From Frondihabitans sucicola (GTDB taxonomy: Bacteria; Actinomycetota; Actinomycetes; Actinomycetales; Microbacteriaceae): a stretch of DNA of 64,000 nucleotides. The position numbers and the translations under genes were made by a program. Positions 1-9,588 of the stretch are shown here, piece by piece. Positions within the stretch are counted from its first letter, which is position 1. Every line of letters begins with the position of its first letter. The notes below the pieces were generated by a model, which was not told where the DNA came from, did no database searches, and saw only the letters and a list, made by a program, of their open reading frames with translations. The DNA lies in the NCBI RefSeq assembly GCF_030296615.1, contig NZ_AP027732.1:1860001-1924000 (forward strand), written 5' to 3'.

Positions 1-1216
1 CGAGATGGAGCGCCAGGGCGGCTGGGACTACCAGCGCAAGATCGACACGGCGCTCTCCACCCTCGGCTTCGCCGACGCCCACCGCGACCTTCCCATCGAC
101 GATCTCTCCGGTGGCTGGCGCAACCGGGCGGCCCTGGCGAAGATCGTGCTCGGCGAGCCCGACGTCCTGCTGCTCGATGAGCCCACCAACTTCCTCGACG
201 TCGCCGGCGTGGAGTGGCTCGAGGCCTGGTTCCGCGACTTTCGCGGTGCCGCCATCGTCGTGTCGCACGACCGGAGCTTCCTCGACGCCATTGCGACCCG
301 CATCGTCGAGGTCGAGAACTTCCACCTGCACGAGTACCCCGGCAACTTCGCCGAGTACATCGTGCAGAAGCAGTTCCGCCTGAAGACGCTCGAGGCGCAG
401 TACGTCCACGAGAACGAGCTCCTCGCCTTCGAGGCCGAGGGCATCAGCGATCGCCGCGAGGCCGCCAAGGCCGCGAAGGCGAGCGGGCAGGGGCTGAGCA
501 AAGAGCTGTCCAAGATCAAGAAGTCGCGCACCCCGCGCCCGGTCGACCAGATCATCACCGACATCTACGGCGGCCTCCACGTCAAAGACGTGCTCTGCCG
601 GGTGGACGCGCTCGCGAAGTCGTACGGCGACCGCGTCCTGTTCGACGACCTGTCGTTCGAGGTGCGCCGGGGGAGCCGCATCGTCGTGACCGGAGCCAAC
701 GGCTCGGGCAAGAGCACGCTGCTCCGCGTCCTCGAGGGCAGCGAGAAGCAGGATCACGGGACGGTCGCCTGGGCGGGCGGCGCCAAGGTCGTCTCCTACA
801 ACCGCATGCTCGACGAACTCGACCTGCAAGACACCGTCACCCACGCCGTCAACGGCCTTCCCGACAGTCTCGCGATCACCGCGACGCGCAAGTCGGTGGC
901 GCGGTTCCTGGCGATGTTCCAGTTCTCCGAGGCCGACCTGAAGAGCAGGATCGGCACGCTCTCGGGCGGGCAGAAGGCGCGCGTCGCCATGGCGCAGTGT
1001 CTGCTCTCCGGAGCGTCGGTGCTGCTTCTCGACGAGCCGACCAACCACCTCGACCTGGTCAGCACGCAGGTGATGGAGCGGGCGCTCGTGCACTTCCCCG
1101 GGGCGGTCGTCGTGGTCAGCCACGACCGTTTCTTCAGCGACAAGATCGCCAACCGGCGGCTGACGTTCGGCGTCGAGGGGTCGGAGCCCGGCGAGGTCGA
1201 GGTGTCGGCCGCATGA
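1..1216 (+). CDS. ABC-F family ATPase, 3' part (5' end outside window)
   Basis: C-terminal part of a soluble duplicated-ATPase ABC-F protein; the reading frame is already open at base 2. What remains of the first ATPase domain has the signature LSGGW, a Walker B LLLDEPTN and SHDRSF. A charged linker rich in Lys and Arg follows, then a complete second domain with Walker A GANGSGKST, signature LSGGQ and Walker B LLLDEPTNHLD. No membrane segment is present. ABC-F proteins act on ribosomes as translation factors or antibiotic-protection proteins; which role applies here cannot be read from this fragment. Its stop overlaps the start of the next gene (ATGA), which suggests coupled translation. Confidence 0.93.
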   Translation, partial: EMERQGGWDYQRKIDTALSTLGFADAHRDLPIDDLSGGWRNRAALAKIVLGEPDVLLLDEPTNFLDVAGVEWLEAWFRDFRGAAIVVSHDRSFLDAIATRIVEVENFHLHEYPGNFAEYIVQKQFRLKTLEAQYVHENELLAFEAEGISDRREAAKAAKASGQGLSKELSKIKKSRTPRPVDQIITDIYGGLHVKDVLCRVDALAKSYGDRVLFDDLSFEVRRGSRIVVTGANGSGKSTLLRVLEGSEKQDHGTVAWAGGAKVVSYNRMLDELDLQDTVTHAVNGLPDSLAITATRKSVARFLAMFQFSEADLKSRIGTLSGGQKARVAMAQCLLSGASVLLLDEPTNHLDLVSTQVMERALVHFPGAVVVVSHDRFFSDKIANRRLTFGVEGSEPGEVEVSAA

Positions 1217-2352
1217 GCCCCGCGGCACTGCTCGCCGGGTGCGGCGACCTCGGAACCGAGGTCGGGCTCCGCCTGCGAGCGGCCGGTTGGGAGGTCTCGG
1301 GCGTCCGGCGCCGGGCGGAGCTGCTCCCGAAGGCGTTCGGGCACCAGGCCGTCGACCTGCGGCACGAACGCCCCTTCGTCGCCCGCGACACCGCGGTCGT
1401 CGTCGTCGCACTGACAGCCGGCGACCGAACGGCCGAGGCCTACCGGGCTTCCTACCTCGACGGCCTCCGACACGTCCTCGAGGCCGTCGAGACGTCGGGA
1501 GCCGCGCCTCGGGTCCTCCTCCTCTCGTCGACGGCCGTGTACGACGTCGACGACGGGTCCGAGATCGACGAGACGACCGAGGCGACCGGGCGCACGCCCA
1601 CCGGCGCAGTCCTCCTCGAGACCGAGGCGCTGCTGCGGGAACGCTCTCGAGACTCTGTGATCCTGCGCCTCGGCGGAATCTACGGGCCCGGCCGCGAACG
1701 GCTTCTCGACCAGGTGCGCCAGGGCGGCATCCACGAGCCGCACGATTCGCCGTTCACGAACCGCATCCACCGCGACGACGCGGCCCGCGCGATCCTGCAC
1801 CTGGTGACTCTCGAGAACCCGCCGCCGCTCGTTCTGGGCGTCGACGACGAGCCCGCCCGGCTCGGCGACGTGCTGCGGTTCCTGGCCGCCGAGGTCGGGG
1901 CGGATGAACCGGGTACCGGATCCCGCGACCGCGGTCCTGCGGGGAGCAAACGCTGCAGCAACGCCCTCCTGCGCTCGACCGGCTTCGCGTTCTCCTACCC
2001 GACGTACCGCGAGGGCTACCGGGCTGTGTTGGCCGGCAGCGGCGTGCGGCACCCTGACCGACGCCGGTTGGGCCCGCGACACCGGTTCGGCCCGCGACAC
2101 CGGTATCACCGGGTGTCGCGGGCCGAAAGCGGTGCCGGGCGGCTGGGGCGTGTCTCTCGCTTCACCGCGCGCCGTGTGCGCCCTAGTCGCGCCAGCTGTG
2201 CTCGGGCGCGTAGCCGAGGAGGCGGCGCGCCTTGTCGATCGACAGCAGGGTCTCGGTGCCCGACACGTCGCGCGCGAGCTCGACGTTCGGGAAGACCTCC
2301 GCGGCGAGCTCCGCGCTCGGACGGCTCATCACGGTGTCGGCCGCGGCGATGA
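1213..2352 (+). CDS. NAD-dependent epimerase/dehydratase-like (SDR) protein with uncertain 3' end
   Basis: Atypical SDR of the YeeZ-like group. The N-terminus has a nucleotide-binding motif (LLAGCGDLG), then LLLSSTAVY and a GGIYGPGR segment; homology-like sequence ends near REGYRAVLAG at about base 2035. The frame stays open for another 100 codons of low-complexity Arg/Pro-rich sequence, through a strong hairpin (2086-2127) and 170 bases into the gene on the opposite strand. That tail is unlikely to be real. One extra G near 2033-2040 would give a stop at about 2057, just before the hairpin and at the usual length. The start is the ATG overlapping the ABC-F stop. Substrate unknown. Confidence 0.75.
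   Translation: MSPAALLAGCGDLGTEVGLRLRAAGWEVSGVRRRAELLPKAFGHQAVDLRHERPFVARDTAVVVVALTAGDRTAEAYRASYLDGLRHVLEAVETSGAAPRVLLLSSTAVYDVDDGSEIDETTEATGRTPTGAVLLETEALLRERSRDSVILRLGGIYGPGRERLLDQVRQGGIHEPHDSPFTNRIHRDDAARAILHLVTLENPPPLVLGVDDEPARLGDVLRFLAAEVGADEPGTGSRDRGPAGSKRCSNALLRSTGFAFSYPTYREGYRAVLAGSGVRHPDRRRLGPRHRFGPRHRYHRVSRAESGAGRLGRVSRFTARRVRPSRASCARARSRGGGAPCRSTAGSRCPTRRARARRSGRPPRRAPRSDGSSRCRPRR
2086..2127. terminator. Perfect 16-bp-stem hairpin between convergent genes
   Basis: Left arm TTCGGCCCGCGACACC (2086-2101) is exactly complementary to 2112-2127, with a 10-base loop. A direct copy of GGCCCGCGACACCGGT lies just upstream. No long T tract follows. It sits between the expected end of the upstream epimerase and the end of the leftward gene, so it may terminate transcription from both sides. 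Confidence 0.6.
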
Positions 2353-3025
2353 TGTACGCCTCGAATCCCCGCTTCGCGGTCTCAAGAGCCTTCGCCACCG
2401 CCTGGGCGCCGTCGCGCCCGTCGATGTAACCCCAGAGATTCCACTTGCGCAGCGTGGCGTCCGCGTCGAACGACGGGAACGCCGCGTAGTCCTCCGGGTT
2501 CATCACGTTCGAGAAACGGAAGGCCGTGATGCTGAGCTCCGGGTCCCAGCGGACCAGTTCTTTCGCCATCGTCTCTTCGAGGTGCTTGACGAGGGAGTAG
2601 GTGCTCTCGGGCCTGGCGGGGTACTCCTCGTCGACCGGGATGTACGGAGGGTCGATGTCGAACGGGAGGCCGAGCACGGTCTCGCTGGACGCGTAGACGA
2701 TGCGCTTGATCCCGGCCCGACGGGCCGCCTGGAAGACGTTGTAGGTCGAGAGGATGTTGTTGTGGAACGTCGCCACGTCGGGCAGGATCGCCGGCGCCGG
2801 GATCGCGCCGAGGTGGACGATCGCGTCGAAGCCGGTCGTGTTCACCTCGTCGATTCCCAGGATCGCGTCGACCACCTGGCCGTAGTCGGTCAGGTCGATC
2901 GCGATGAAGCCGCGACCGCGGGTTCCGGCTCGATCGAGATTCACGACGTCGTGCCCGTCGTCCTTCAGGCGGGCGACGACGCTCCGGCCCAGTTTTCCGC
3001 TACCGCCGGTGACAGCAATCTTCAT
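2183..3025 (-). CDS. NAD-dependent epimerase/dehydratase (extended SDR), 280 aa
   Basis: Extended SDR nucleotide-sugar epimerase-like protein. It has the glycine-rich NAD motif at the very N-terminus (VTGGSGKLG), the YASSETVLG strand and a catalytic YSLVK (Tyr-x3-Lys). The start is ATG 3025, preceded by a strong AAGGAG ribosome site. An upstream in-frame extension exists, but it has no family character and runs into the divergent promoter. Divergent from the aldo/keto reductase at 3144, so the two may share regulation. The substrate is probably a sugar or nucleotide sugar and is not determined by the sequence. Confidence 0.85.
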   Translation of the reverse strand: MKIAVTGGSGKLGRSVVARLKDDGHDVVNLDRAGTRGRGFIAIDLTDYGQVVDAILGIDEVNTTGFDAIVHLGAIPAPAILPDVATFHNNILSTYNVFQAARRAGIKRIVYASSETVLGLPFDIDPPYIPVDEEYPARPESTYSLVKHLEETMAKELVRWDPELSITAFRFSNVMNPEDYAAFPSFDADATLRKWNLWGYIDGRDGAQAVAKALETAKRGFEAYIIAAADTVMSRPSAELAAEVFPNVELARDVSGTETLLSIDKARRLLGYAPEHSWRD

Positions 3026-3074
3026 CGGTGAACTCCTTCGTTTCGGCCATCCTGCACCTCTCGGGCTTTCATGA

Positions 3075-3977
<903 letters not shown>

Positions 3978-3981
3978 CCCC

Positions 3982-4901
3982 GTGGACCTCCGGCAGATGG
4001 AGTACTTCGTCGCGCTCGCAGAACAGCAGCAGTTCACGCGAGCGGCGGAGGTCACCAGGGTGTCGCAGTCCGGTCTTTCCGCTGCGATCCGCACGCTGGA
4101 GGACGAACTGCAGACGCCGCTCTTCACGCGGACGACCCGTCGCGTCGAGCTGACCGGCGCCGGCCGGGCGCTTCTTCCGCACGCGAAGGCGCTGCTCGCC
4201 CAGGCCGTGGCCGGCCGCGACGCCGTCGTGGCGGCGCGCGGCGAGGTCGTCGGCGAGCTGCGCGTCGGCGGTGAGCAGTGCCTGGGGGTGCTCGACCTGC
4301 CCGATCTCCTCACCCGGTTCCGGACGCGGTACCCCAAGGTCGCGATCACCTTCGAGCAGGCGGGATCGAGCACCCTCCTCGCGCAACTCCGGAGCGGAGA
4401 CCTCGACATCGCGTTCGTCGCCTCGGCCGAGCAGGAGCTCGGCGGGCCTCAGCGCGGTGGGGCCGGCGCACCGGCGGTGACTCAGATCGCGGTCGAGCCC
4501 CTGGTGTTCCTCTGCAGGCCGGACTCCCGGCTCGCGAAGAAGACGCAGTTCGACTGGTCCGACCTCGAGGGGAGACCTTCGTCGACTTCCACCCCACCTG
4601 GGGCGTGCGAGCGATCAACGACCGCGCCTTCCACGAACGCGACCTCGACCGCCGCGTCGGGCTGGTCGTGAACGACGTCCACACCCTCCTCGACTTCGTC
4701 CAGCGCGGACTCGGGGTGGCCATCGTGCCGCGGCCGATCGCCGCGAAGCCGCAGGCGCAGGGTCTGGTCGTGAAGGCCATCGTCGACCCGCGCGCACCCC
4801 GCTGGTCGGTCGGGATCGCCACGCCCGCCGGTGATCGGGCGGGAACGCTCGCGGCGCGCCTTCTCGAATTGGTGAGCGTCCCGGATCCTGCCGTCGTCTG
4901 A
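3982..4901 (+). pseudogene. LysR-family transcriptional regulator, frameshifted
   Basis: N-terminal winged HTH of the LysR type (VDLRQMEYFVALAEQQQF, then SQSGLSAAIRTLEDEL and PLFTRTTRRVELTGAG), followed by a LysR substrate-binding domain. The frame breaks at GGGG 4569-4572. One extra G restores a continuous 306-residue protein (EGETFVDFHPTWG and onward) that ends at 4901, the normal family length. It starts at GTG 3982, matching the usual LysR N-terminus. A consensus error is more likely than decay because both halves are well conserved. Probable target: the adjacent aldo/keto reductase or the divergent epimerase. Confidence 0.85.
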
Positions 4902-4908
4902 TCAGACG
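4895..4908. other. Palindrome across two convergent stop codons
   Basis: CGTCTGATCAGACG is a perfect 14-bp palindrome containing the stop codons of the LysR gene (4899-4901) and the oxidoreductase (4902-4904), which abut with no spacer. It could form a small shared hairpin; terminator function is unproven. Confidence 0.35.
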
Positions 4909-7208
4909 CGCGTCGAGACGGCGGCGGGAACGACGCGGACGAGGACGGCCTTCGACACGGGCGTGTTGCTGCCGATCGCGGCGCTGTCGAGCGGCACGAG
5001 CACGTTGGCCTCGGGGAAGTAGGCTGCTGCGCACCCGCGAGCCGTCGGGTAGGCGACGACGCGGTAGTCGCGGAGCACTCGCTCGACGTCGTCGGTCCAC
5101 TCCGTGAAGACGTCGACGCGCTGGCCGTCGACCAACCCCAGCTCGACGAGGTCGTCGGGGTTGATGAACACCACCTCTCGGCCTTTCTTGATGCCGCGGT
5201 AGCGGTCGTTGAGGCTGTAGATCGTCGTGTTGTACTGGTCGTGCGACCGGAGGGTCTGCAGCAGCAGACGGCCCTCGGGGCGTTCGACGGGCTCGAGGTC
5301 GTTGACCGTGAGGACGGCTCTCCCGGACGTCGTCGGGAACGTCCGAGAGTCGCGGGGCCCGTTCGGCAAGACGAATCCGTCGCGGCTCCTGACCCGCTCG
5401 CTGTACCGCTCGAAGCCCGGGACGACTCGGCTGATGTGGTCGCGGACGCTGTCGTAATCGTCTTCGAACGACTGCCAGTCGACCGGCACGCGGTCGCCGA
5501 GCGTCGCGAGAGCCAACCGGGCGACGATCGCCACCTCGGAGAGCAGCTCGGGCGCCACCGGCGGCACCTGCCCGTGGCTGCCGTGCACCGAGCAGACGGT
5601 GTCCTCGACGGAGACGAACTGCGGTCCCGACTTCTGGATGTCGATCTCGGTGCGGCCCAGGGTCGGCAGGATCAGAGCCTCTGCGCCGACGACGGCGTGC
5701 GAGCGGTTGAGCTTCGTCGACACCTGGACGGTCATCTCGGTGCCTCGCATGGCCTTCTCCGCGAGCTGCGTGTCGGAGATCGCGGCCACGAGGTTGCCGC
5801 CCATTCCCATCCAGAACCTGATGTCGCCAGACTGCATGGCCTTGATGCCCTTGAGGGCGTCGACGCCGTGCTTCCGGGGCGGCTCGAAGTGGAACTCGTC
5901 GCGAATCGCGTCGAGGAAGGTATCGGACATCTGCTCCCAGATGCCCATGGTGCGGTCGCCCTGGACGTTGCTGTGACCGCGGATCGGCGATGCGCCGGCC
6001 CCCGGCTTGCCGATGTTGCCGCGCAGGAGCAGGAGGTTCAGGATCTCCTTGATCGTCTCGACGGCCTTCCTGTGCTGCGTGATGCCCATCGCCCAGGTGA
6101 TGATGACGCGGTCCGAGTGGATGTACCGGTCGGCGAGCTCGTCGATCTCCGCGAGCGACAGTCCCGTCGCCAGCAGCACCTCGTCGTCGTCGACCTCGGC
6201 CGCGTGCTCGGCGAACGCCTCGAAGCCCTCGCAGTACTCGTCGATGAACGCCCGATCGAGGACGGTTCCGGGTGCCGCGGCCTCCGCTGCCAGCACGCGC
6301 TTCGAGACGGCCTGCAGCAACGCCATGTCGCCGCCGAGTCGAATCTGCAGGAACTGGTCGGCGATCTCGGTGCCCTTGCCGATGATCCCCTTCGCCCGCT
6401 GCGGGTTCTTGTACCGGCGGAGACCGGCCTCGGGCAGCGGGTTCACCGCGACGATCGCGGCGCCGTTCCTCTTCGCGTCCTCGAGCGCCGTGAGCATCCG
6501 GGGATGGTTCGTGCCCGGGTTCTGGCCCATCACGATGATGAGGTCGGCCTTCTCGAAGTCGTCGTAGGCGATCGTCGACTTGCCCACGCCGACGACCTCG
6601 TTCATGGCCGTGCCCGTCGACTCGTGGCACATGTTCGAGCAGTCCGGCAGATTGTTGGTCCCGAACGCCCGGACGAAGAGCTGGTAGGCGAACGCCGCCT
6701 CGTTCGACGTGCGACCCGAGGTGTAGAACGAGGCCTCGTCGGGGCTCCGGAGCGAGGTGAGCTTGGCCGCGATGATCTCGAATGCCTGCGCCCAGCTGAC
6801 TTCTTCGTAGTGGTCGCTGCCGACCGGCTTGTGCACGGGCTTCGTGATCCTGCCCTGCATCCCGAGCCAGTACTCGGATTTCCCGAGGAGGTCGTCGATC
6901 GAGTGCTCGGCCCAGAACGAGTCGGGGACGAGCACCGGGTTGGCCTCCCAGGTGACCGCCTTGGCGCCGTTCTCGCAGAACTCGGCGACCTTGCGGTGAT
7001 CCGGATCGGGCCAGGCGCAGCTCATGCAGTCGAAGCCGTCCTTCTGGTTCAGGGACGTCATCAGCTTGATCGTGCGCGTCAGGCCGAGCTGCTTGATCGC
7101 CGGCTCCATGGAGTGCAGGACCCCGGGGACTCCGGCCGCCCACTCCCGGGGCGGGCCCACCTCGAGCCGATCGTCGGTCACGTCGTCGACGGGAGGCTTC
7201 TCGGTCAC
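4902..7208 (-). CDS. FdhF/YdeP-type molybdopterin oxidoreductase (formate dehydrogenase-like alpha subunit), 768 aa
   Basis: Cytoplasmic molybdopterin-guanine-dinucleotide enzyme of the FdhA/YdeP group. The N-terminus carries CMSCAWPDP and a further Cys, a reduced iron-sulfur binding region. Then come SNMCHESTGTAMNE at the active-site region, IIVMGQNPGTNHPRM, the cofactor-binding GHSNVQGDRTMG, and a C-terminal molydopterin dinucleotide-binding domain (LLLQTLRSHDQYNTTIY). No Tat signal. GTG start overlaps the fdhD stop (GTGA). Last gene of an operon supplying cofactor synthesis and sulfuration. YdeP-like enzymes often have unknown physiological substrates, so formate is a guess. Confidence 0.85.
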   Translation of the reverse strand: MTEKPPVDDVTDDRLEVGPPREWAAGVPGVLHSMEPAIKQLGLTRTIKLMTSLNQKDGFDCMSCAWPDPDHRKVAEFCENGAKAVTWEANPVLVPDSFWAEHSIDDLLGKSEYWLGMQGRITKPVHKPVGSDHYEEVSWAQAFEIIAAKLTSLRSPDEASFYTSGRTSNEAAFAYQLFVRAFGTNNLPDCSNMCHESTGTAMNEVVGVGKSTIAYDDFEKADLIIVMGQNPGTNHPRMLTALEDAKRNGAAIVAVNPLPEAGLRRYKNPQRAKGIIGKGTEIADQFLQIRLGGDMALLQAVSKRVLAAEAAAPGTVLDRAFIDEYCEGFEAFAEHAAEVDDDEVLLATGLSLAEIDELADRYIHSDRVIITWAMGITQHRKAVETIKEILNLLLLRGNIGKPGAGASPIRGHSNVQGDRTMGIWEQMSDTFLDAIRDEFHFEPPRKHGVDALKGIKAMQSGDIRFWMGMGGNLVAAISDTQLAEKAMRGTEMTVQVSTKLNRSHAVVGAEALILPTLGRTEIDIQKSGPQFVSVEDTVCSVHGSHGQVPPVAPELLSEVAIVARLALATLGDRVPVDWQSFEDDYDSVRDHISRVVPGFERYSERVRSRDGFVLPNGPRDSRTFPTTSGRAVLTVNDLEPVERPEGRLLLQTLRSHDQYNTTIYSLNDRYRGIKKGREVVFINPDDLVELGLVDGQRVDVFTEWTDDVERVLRDYRVVAYPTARGCAAAYFPEANVLVPLDSAAIGSNTPVSKAVLVRVVPAAVSTRV

Positions 7209-8085
7209 GGGCGGGTTCCGATCGTCAGGGGAACGGGGGTGGCGGCTTCGGCAGCGGGTTCGCCCAGCCGGTCGGGCCGTGAGTAGACGACCATGTTCGG
7301 GCCGCGCAGGAACCCGACGATGGTCACGCCGAGTTCGACGGCGAGATCGACGGCGAGGAGGAAGGTGCGGAGACGGCCGCCATCATCGGGATCCCCGCCA
7401 TCGAGGCCTTCTGCGTCAGCTCGAACGACGCGCGACCGGACACCATGAGCACGTGGCCCGTCAGAGGCAGTCGATTCTCTTTCGCGGCCCAGCCGATCAC
7501 CTTGTCGACCGCGTTGTGCCGCCCGACGTCTTCGCGGAGCACGAGCATCCTGCCGGTCCGCCCGTCGAAGAGGGCTGCGGCGTGGAGACCACCCGTCTTC
7601 TCGAAGACGTCCTGACCCGCGCGGAGCAGGTCGGGGAAGGTGGCGAGGAGCGCAGGATCGACGACGAGCGGGTCGTGCAGGACGGCGTGCTGCGACGTCG
7701 TGCGGACCGCGTCGATCGACGCCTTGCCGCACAGGCCGCAGGAGCTCGTCGTGTAGAAGGCGTGCGCGAGGCTCGGATCGGGGGCCGGGACTCCGGGGGC
7801 GAGCGTGACGTCGAGCACGTTGTACGTGTTCAGGCCCTCGTCGGTCGCGCCCGCGCAGTAGCGCGCGGCGAAGAACTCGTCGCCGGTGGAGATCACCCCC
7901 TCCGAGACGAGGAAGCCGGCGGCGAGGTCGAAGTCGTTGCCCGGCGTGCGCATCGTGATGGCCAGCGACTCGCCTCCGACGCGGATCTCGAGGGGCTCTT
8001 CGACGGCGAGGGTGTCCATCGTCTTACGGGTCTCGACGCCGACCGTCAGCCGCGTCACCTGCCTGCGCGCCGTGATTCGTGCCAT
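7205..8085 (-). pseudogene. fdhD: FdhD sulfurtransferase, frameshifted near the C-terminus
   Basis: FdhD passes sulfur from a cysteine desulfurase to the molybdenum cofactor of formate dehydrogenases. The protein shows LTVGVETRKTMDTLAVEEPL, RTPGNDFDLAAGFL, the redox Cys pair SSCGLCG, GGLHAAALF, REDVGRHNAVDKV and GRASFELTQKA. The frame breaks after AAVSAPSS at about 7365; one more C on the coding strand gives SLAVDLAVELGVTIVGFLRG and ends at 7205 with a normal length of 293 aa. Stop and next start overlap as GTGA. Its place directly before the FdhF-type gene supports a dedicated role. Confidence 0.85.
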
Positions 8086-8115
8086 GGGGTCAGGTCTACC
8101 CTTCCGGGCTCGGGT

Positions 8116-9330
8116 TCACCAGGGCAGTGCCAGCGACGCCACGCTGTCGCCCGCGCGCGAGCCGCCTTCCGGCACGACGAGCAGACCGTCGGCGTCGGCG
8201 AGCCCTCGCAGCATGGCGGACGACTGCCGCGGCATCGGGACGGCGCCGTCGGACGTCATCCGATAGGCCTGCACCAGAGAGCCCGGTCGCGGATGCTCGA
8301 CGTCGACGGCGAGCGTCACCGGCGCGGGAGTGCCGGTGGCTCGACCCAGAAGGCCGTCGATCAGGGGCGTGCCGACCAGGACGAGGCCGACCAGGGCGGC
8401 CATCGGATTGCCCGGAAGGCACAGGTACAGCGTCTCTCCGCGCCGGGCCACGAGAAGCGGCTGGCCGGGTCGCAGGGCGACCCGATCGATGACGAGGTCG
8501 GCGCCGAGGCGCCCCAGCGCAGCTCGCACGTGGTCGGTGCTGCCGTGGGCGGTGCCTCCCGTCGTCACCACGAGAGCCGTATCCGGGCGGTCCAGGGCGG
8601 CGACGGTCCGGGCGAGCTCGTCCGGTACCCGTTCGCTGGAGACCGGGACGGCGCCGAGGCGGCGCAGGACGTCGGGAACCTGGACGGAGAACACGTCGCG
8701 AACCGTTCCCGGCAGGGGCACCCCGCTTCCGACGATCTCATCGCCGAGGACCGCCAGCGCCACACGCGGCGGGACGACGACCGGTACCTCGTCGAGCCCG
8801 CAGACGGCGGCAACGGCCACCCGGGGCGGCGTGAGCACGGTGCCTGCGGCGAACAGCAGGTCGTCGCGTTCGGCTTCTTCGCCGGCGCGGCGGATGTGGC
8901 GCGGGGAGGGGACGGCCGGACCGCGGTCGCTTCCGGCGTGGTCCGGTCGCCCGGAAGCCGGGCCGTTCTCCGCGAGGACGCCGCCGTCGACGCGGCCCGA
9001 CTCGGAGCGCAGCACGCGGTCGGTGCCGGGCGGGACCGCGGCTCCGGTCGTGACAGGCCGGGCCGCGCCGGCCGCCAGTGGAGGGACATCGACCGCGGCG
9101 CCGGCGACGATCGGCGCTCCGACGGCCCACGGTCCCTCGCCGGAGACGGCCCAGCCGTCCATGGCCGAGGCGTCGAAGCCGGGAACGCGTCCCGGCGATC
9201 GGAGCTCGGTCGCCACCGTGCGGAAGGCGGCCTCGGCCAGCGGGACGCGCTCCGTAGCGCGTGGACGGCCGAGGGCCTCCGCGTGGGCGAGGGCGCGCGC
9301 CTCCGTCCACTCCGGTCGGGTGACCGTCAC
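8116..9330 (-). CDS. moeA: MoeA, molybdopterin molybdenumtransferase, 404 aa
   Basis: Inserts molybdate into adenylylated molybdopterin. Recognisable parts are the N-terminal FDASAMDGWAV motif, the MoeA/MogA fold strands (VALAVLGDEIVGSG), the TTGGTAHGSTDHV motif and RPGQPLLVARRGETLYLCLPG followed by NPMAALVG. The C-terminal domain has EGGSRAGDSVASL. An Arg/Gly-rich insertion around residues 125-150 is somewhat unusual. Starts with GTG overlapping the upstream DUF6457 stop; fdhD follows after 30 bases. Part of the molybdenum-enzyme operon. Confidence 0.92.
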   Translation of the reverse strand: MTVTRPEWTEARALAHAEALGRPRATERVPLAEAAFRTVATELRSPGRVPGFDASAMDGWAVSGEGPWAVGAPIVAGAAVDVPPLAAGAARPVTTGAAVPPGTDRVLRSESGRVDGGVLAENGPASGRPDHAGSDRGPAVPSPRHIRRAGEEAERDDLLFAAGTVLTPPRVAVAAVCGLDEVPVVVPPRVALAVLGDEIVGSGVPLPGTVRDVFSVQVPDVLRRLGAVPVSSERVPDELARTVAALDRPDTALVVTTGGTAHGSTDHVRAALGRLGADLVIDRVALRPGQPLLVARRGETLYLCLPGNPMAALVGLVLVGTPLIDGLLGRATGTPAPVTLAVDVEHPRPGSLVQAYRMTSDGAVPMPRQSSAMLRGLADADGLLVVPEGGSRAGDSVASLALPW

Positions 9331-9584
9331 GCCTGCTCGGCCGCCGCGAGCTGACGCGCGGTCTCGAACGACCGCGCCAGGTCGTCCGGGGACGCCCCGC
9401 CGAGTCCCGCCGCGAGGCCGACCAGGAATGTGGTGAGGGGAGCGGCCGGTCGAGCGACACCGTGCGCCGCGTCGCGCGCCAGATCGAGCACGGCGGGGAC
9501 GTCGATCTCGACGTCGTCGGGGAGTCGGAGGGCGGCGGCGAGCTTCGCCGCCCAGGCATCGAGGTCTGCGGGAGTGTCGGTCAT
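9327..9584 (-). CDS. Small DUF6457-like protein, 85 aa
   Basis: Short acidic, Ala/Leu-rich helical protein (DLDAWAAKLAAALRLPDD, then EIDVPAVLDLARDAAHGVA and PAAPLTTFLVGLAAG). It resembles the DUF6457 domain that in actinobacteria lies beside or is fused to MobA-type proteins. ATG 9584 was chosen because conserved sequence begins there and GAGG precedes it; the longer frame only reads backwards through mobA. Four bases separate it from mobA and its stop overlaps moeA, so all three are co-translated. Function unknown; probably an accessory to cofactor nucleotidyl transfer. Confidence 0.7.
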   Translation of the reverse strand: MTDTPADLDAWAAKLAAALRLPDDVEIDVPAVLDLARDAAHGVARPAAPLTTFLVGLAAGLGGASPDDLARSFETARQLAAAEQA

Positions 9585-9588
9585 GCCC

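Noticed and set aside
796..2109. Minus-strand frame of 437 codons opposite the ABC-F and epimerase genes
   Set aside because: Antisense shadow of high-GC coding sequence; Arg/Val-rich with no family motif, while the plus strand shows clear ones.
5241..7286. Plus-strand frame of 681 codons opposite the molybdenum oxidoreductase
   Set aside because: Shadow frame; the minus strand has the full oxidoreductase motifs and operon overlaps.
7024..9354. Plus-strand frame of 776 codons opposite fdhD and moeA
   Set aside because: Low-complexity Arg/Gly/Asp-rich shadow of two recognised genes.
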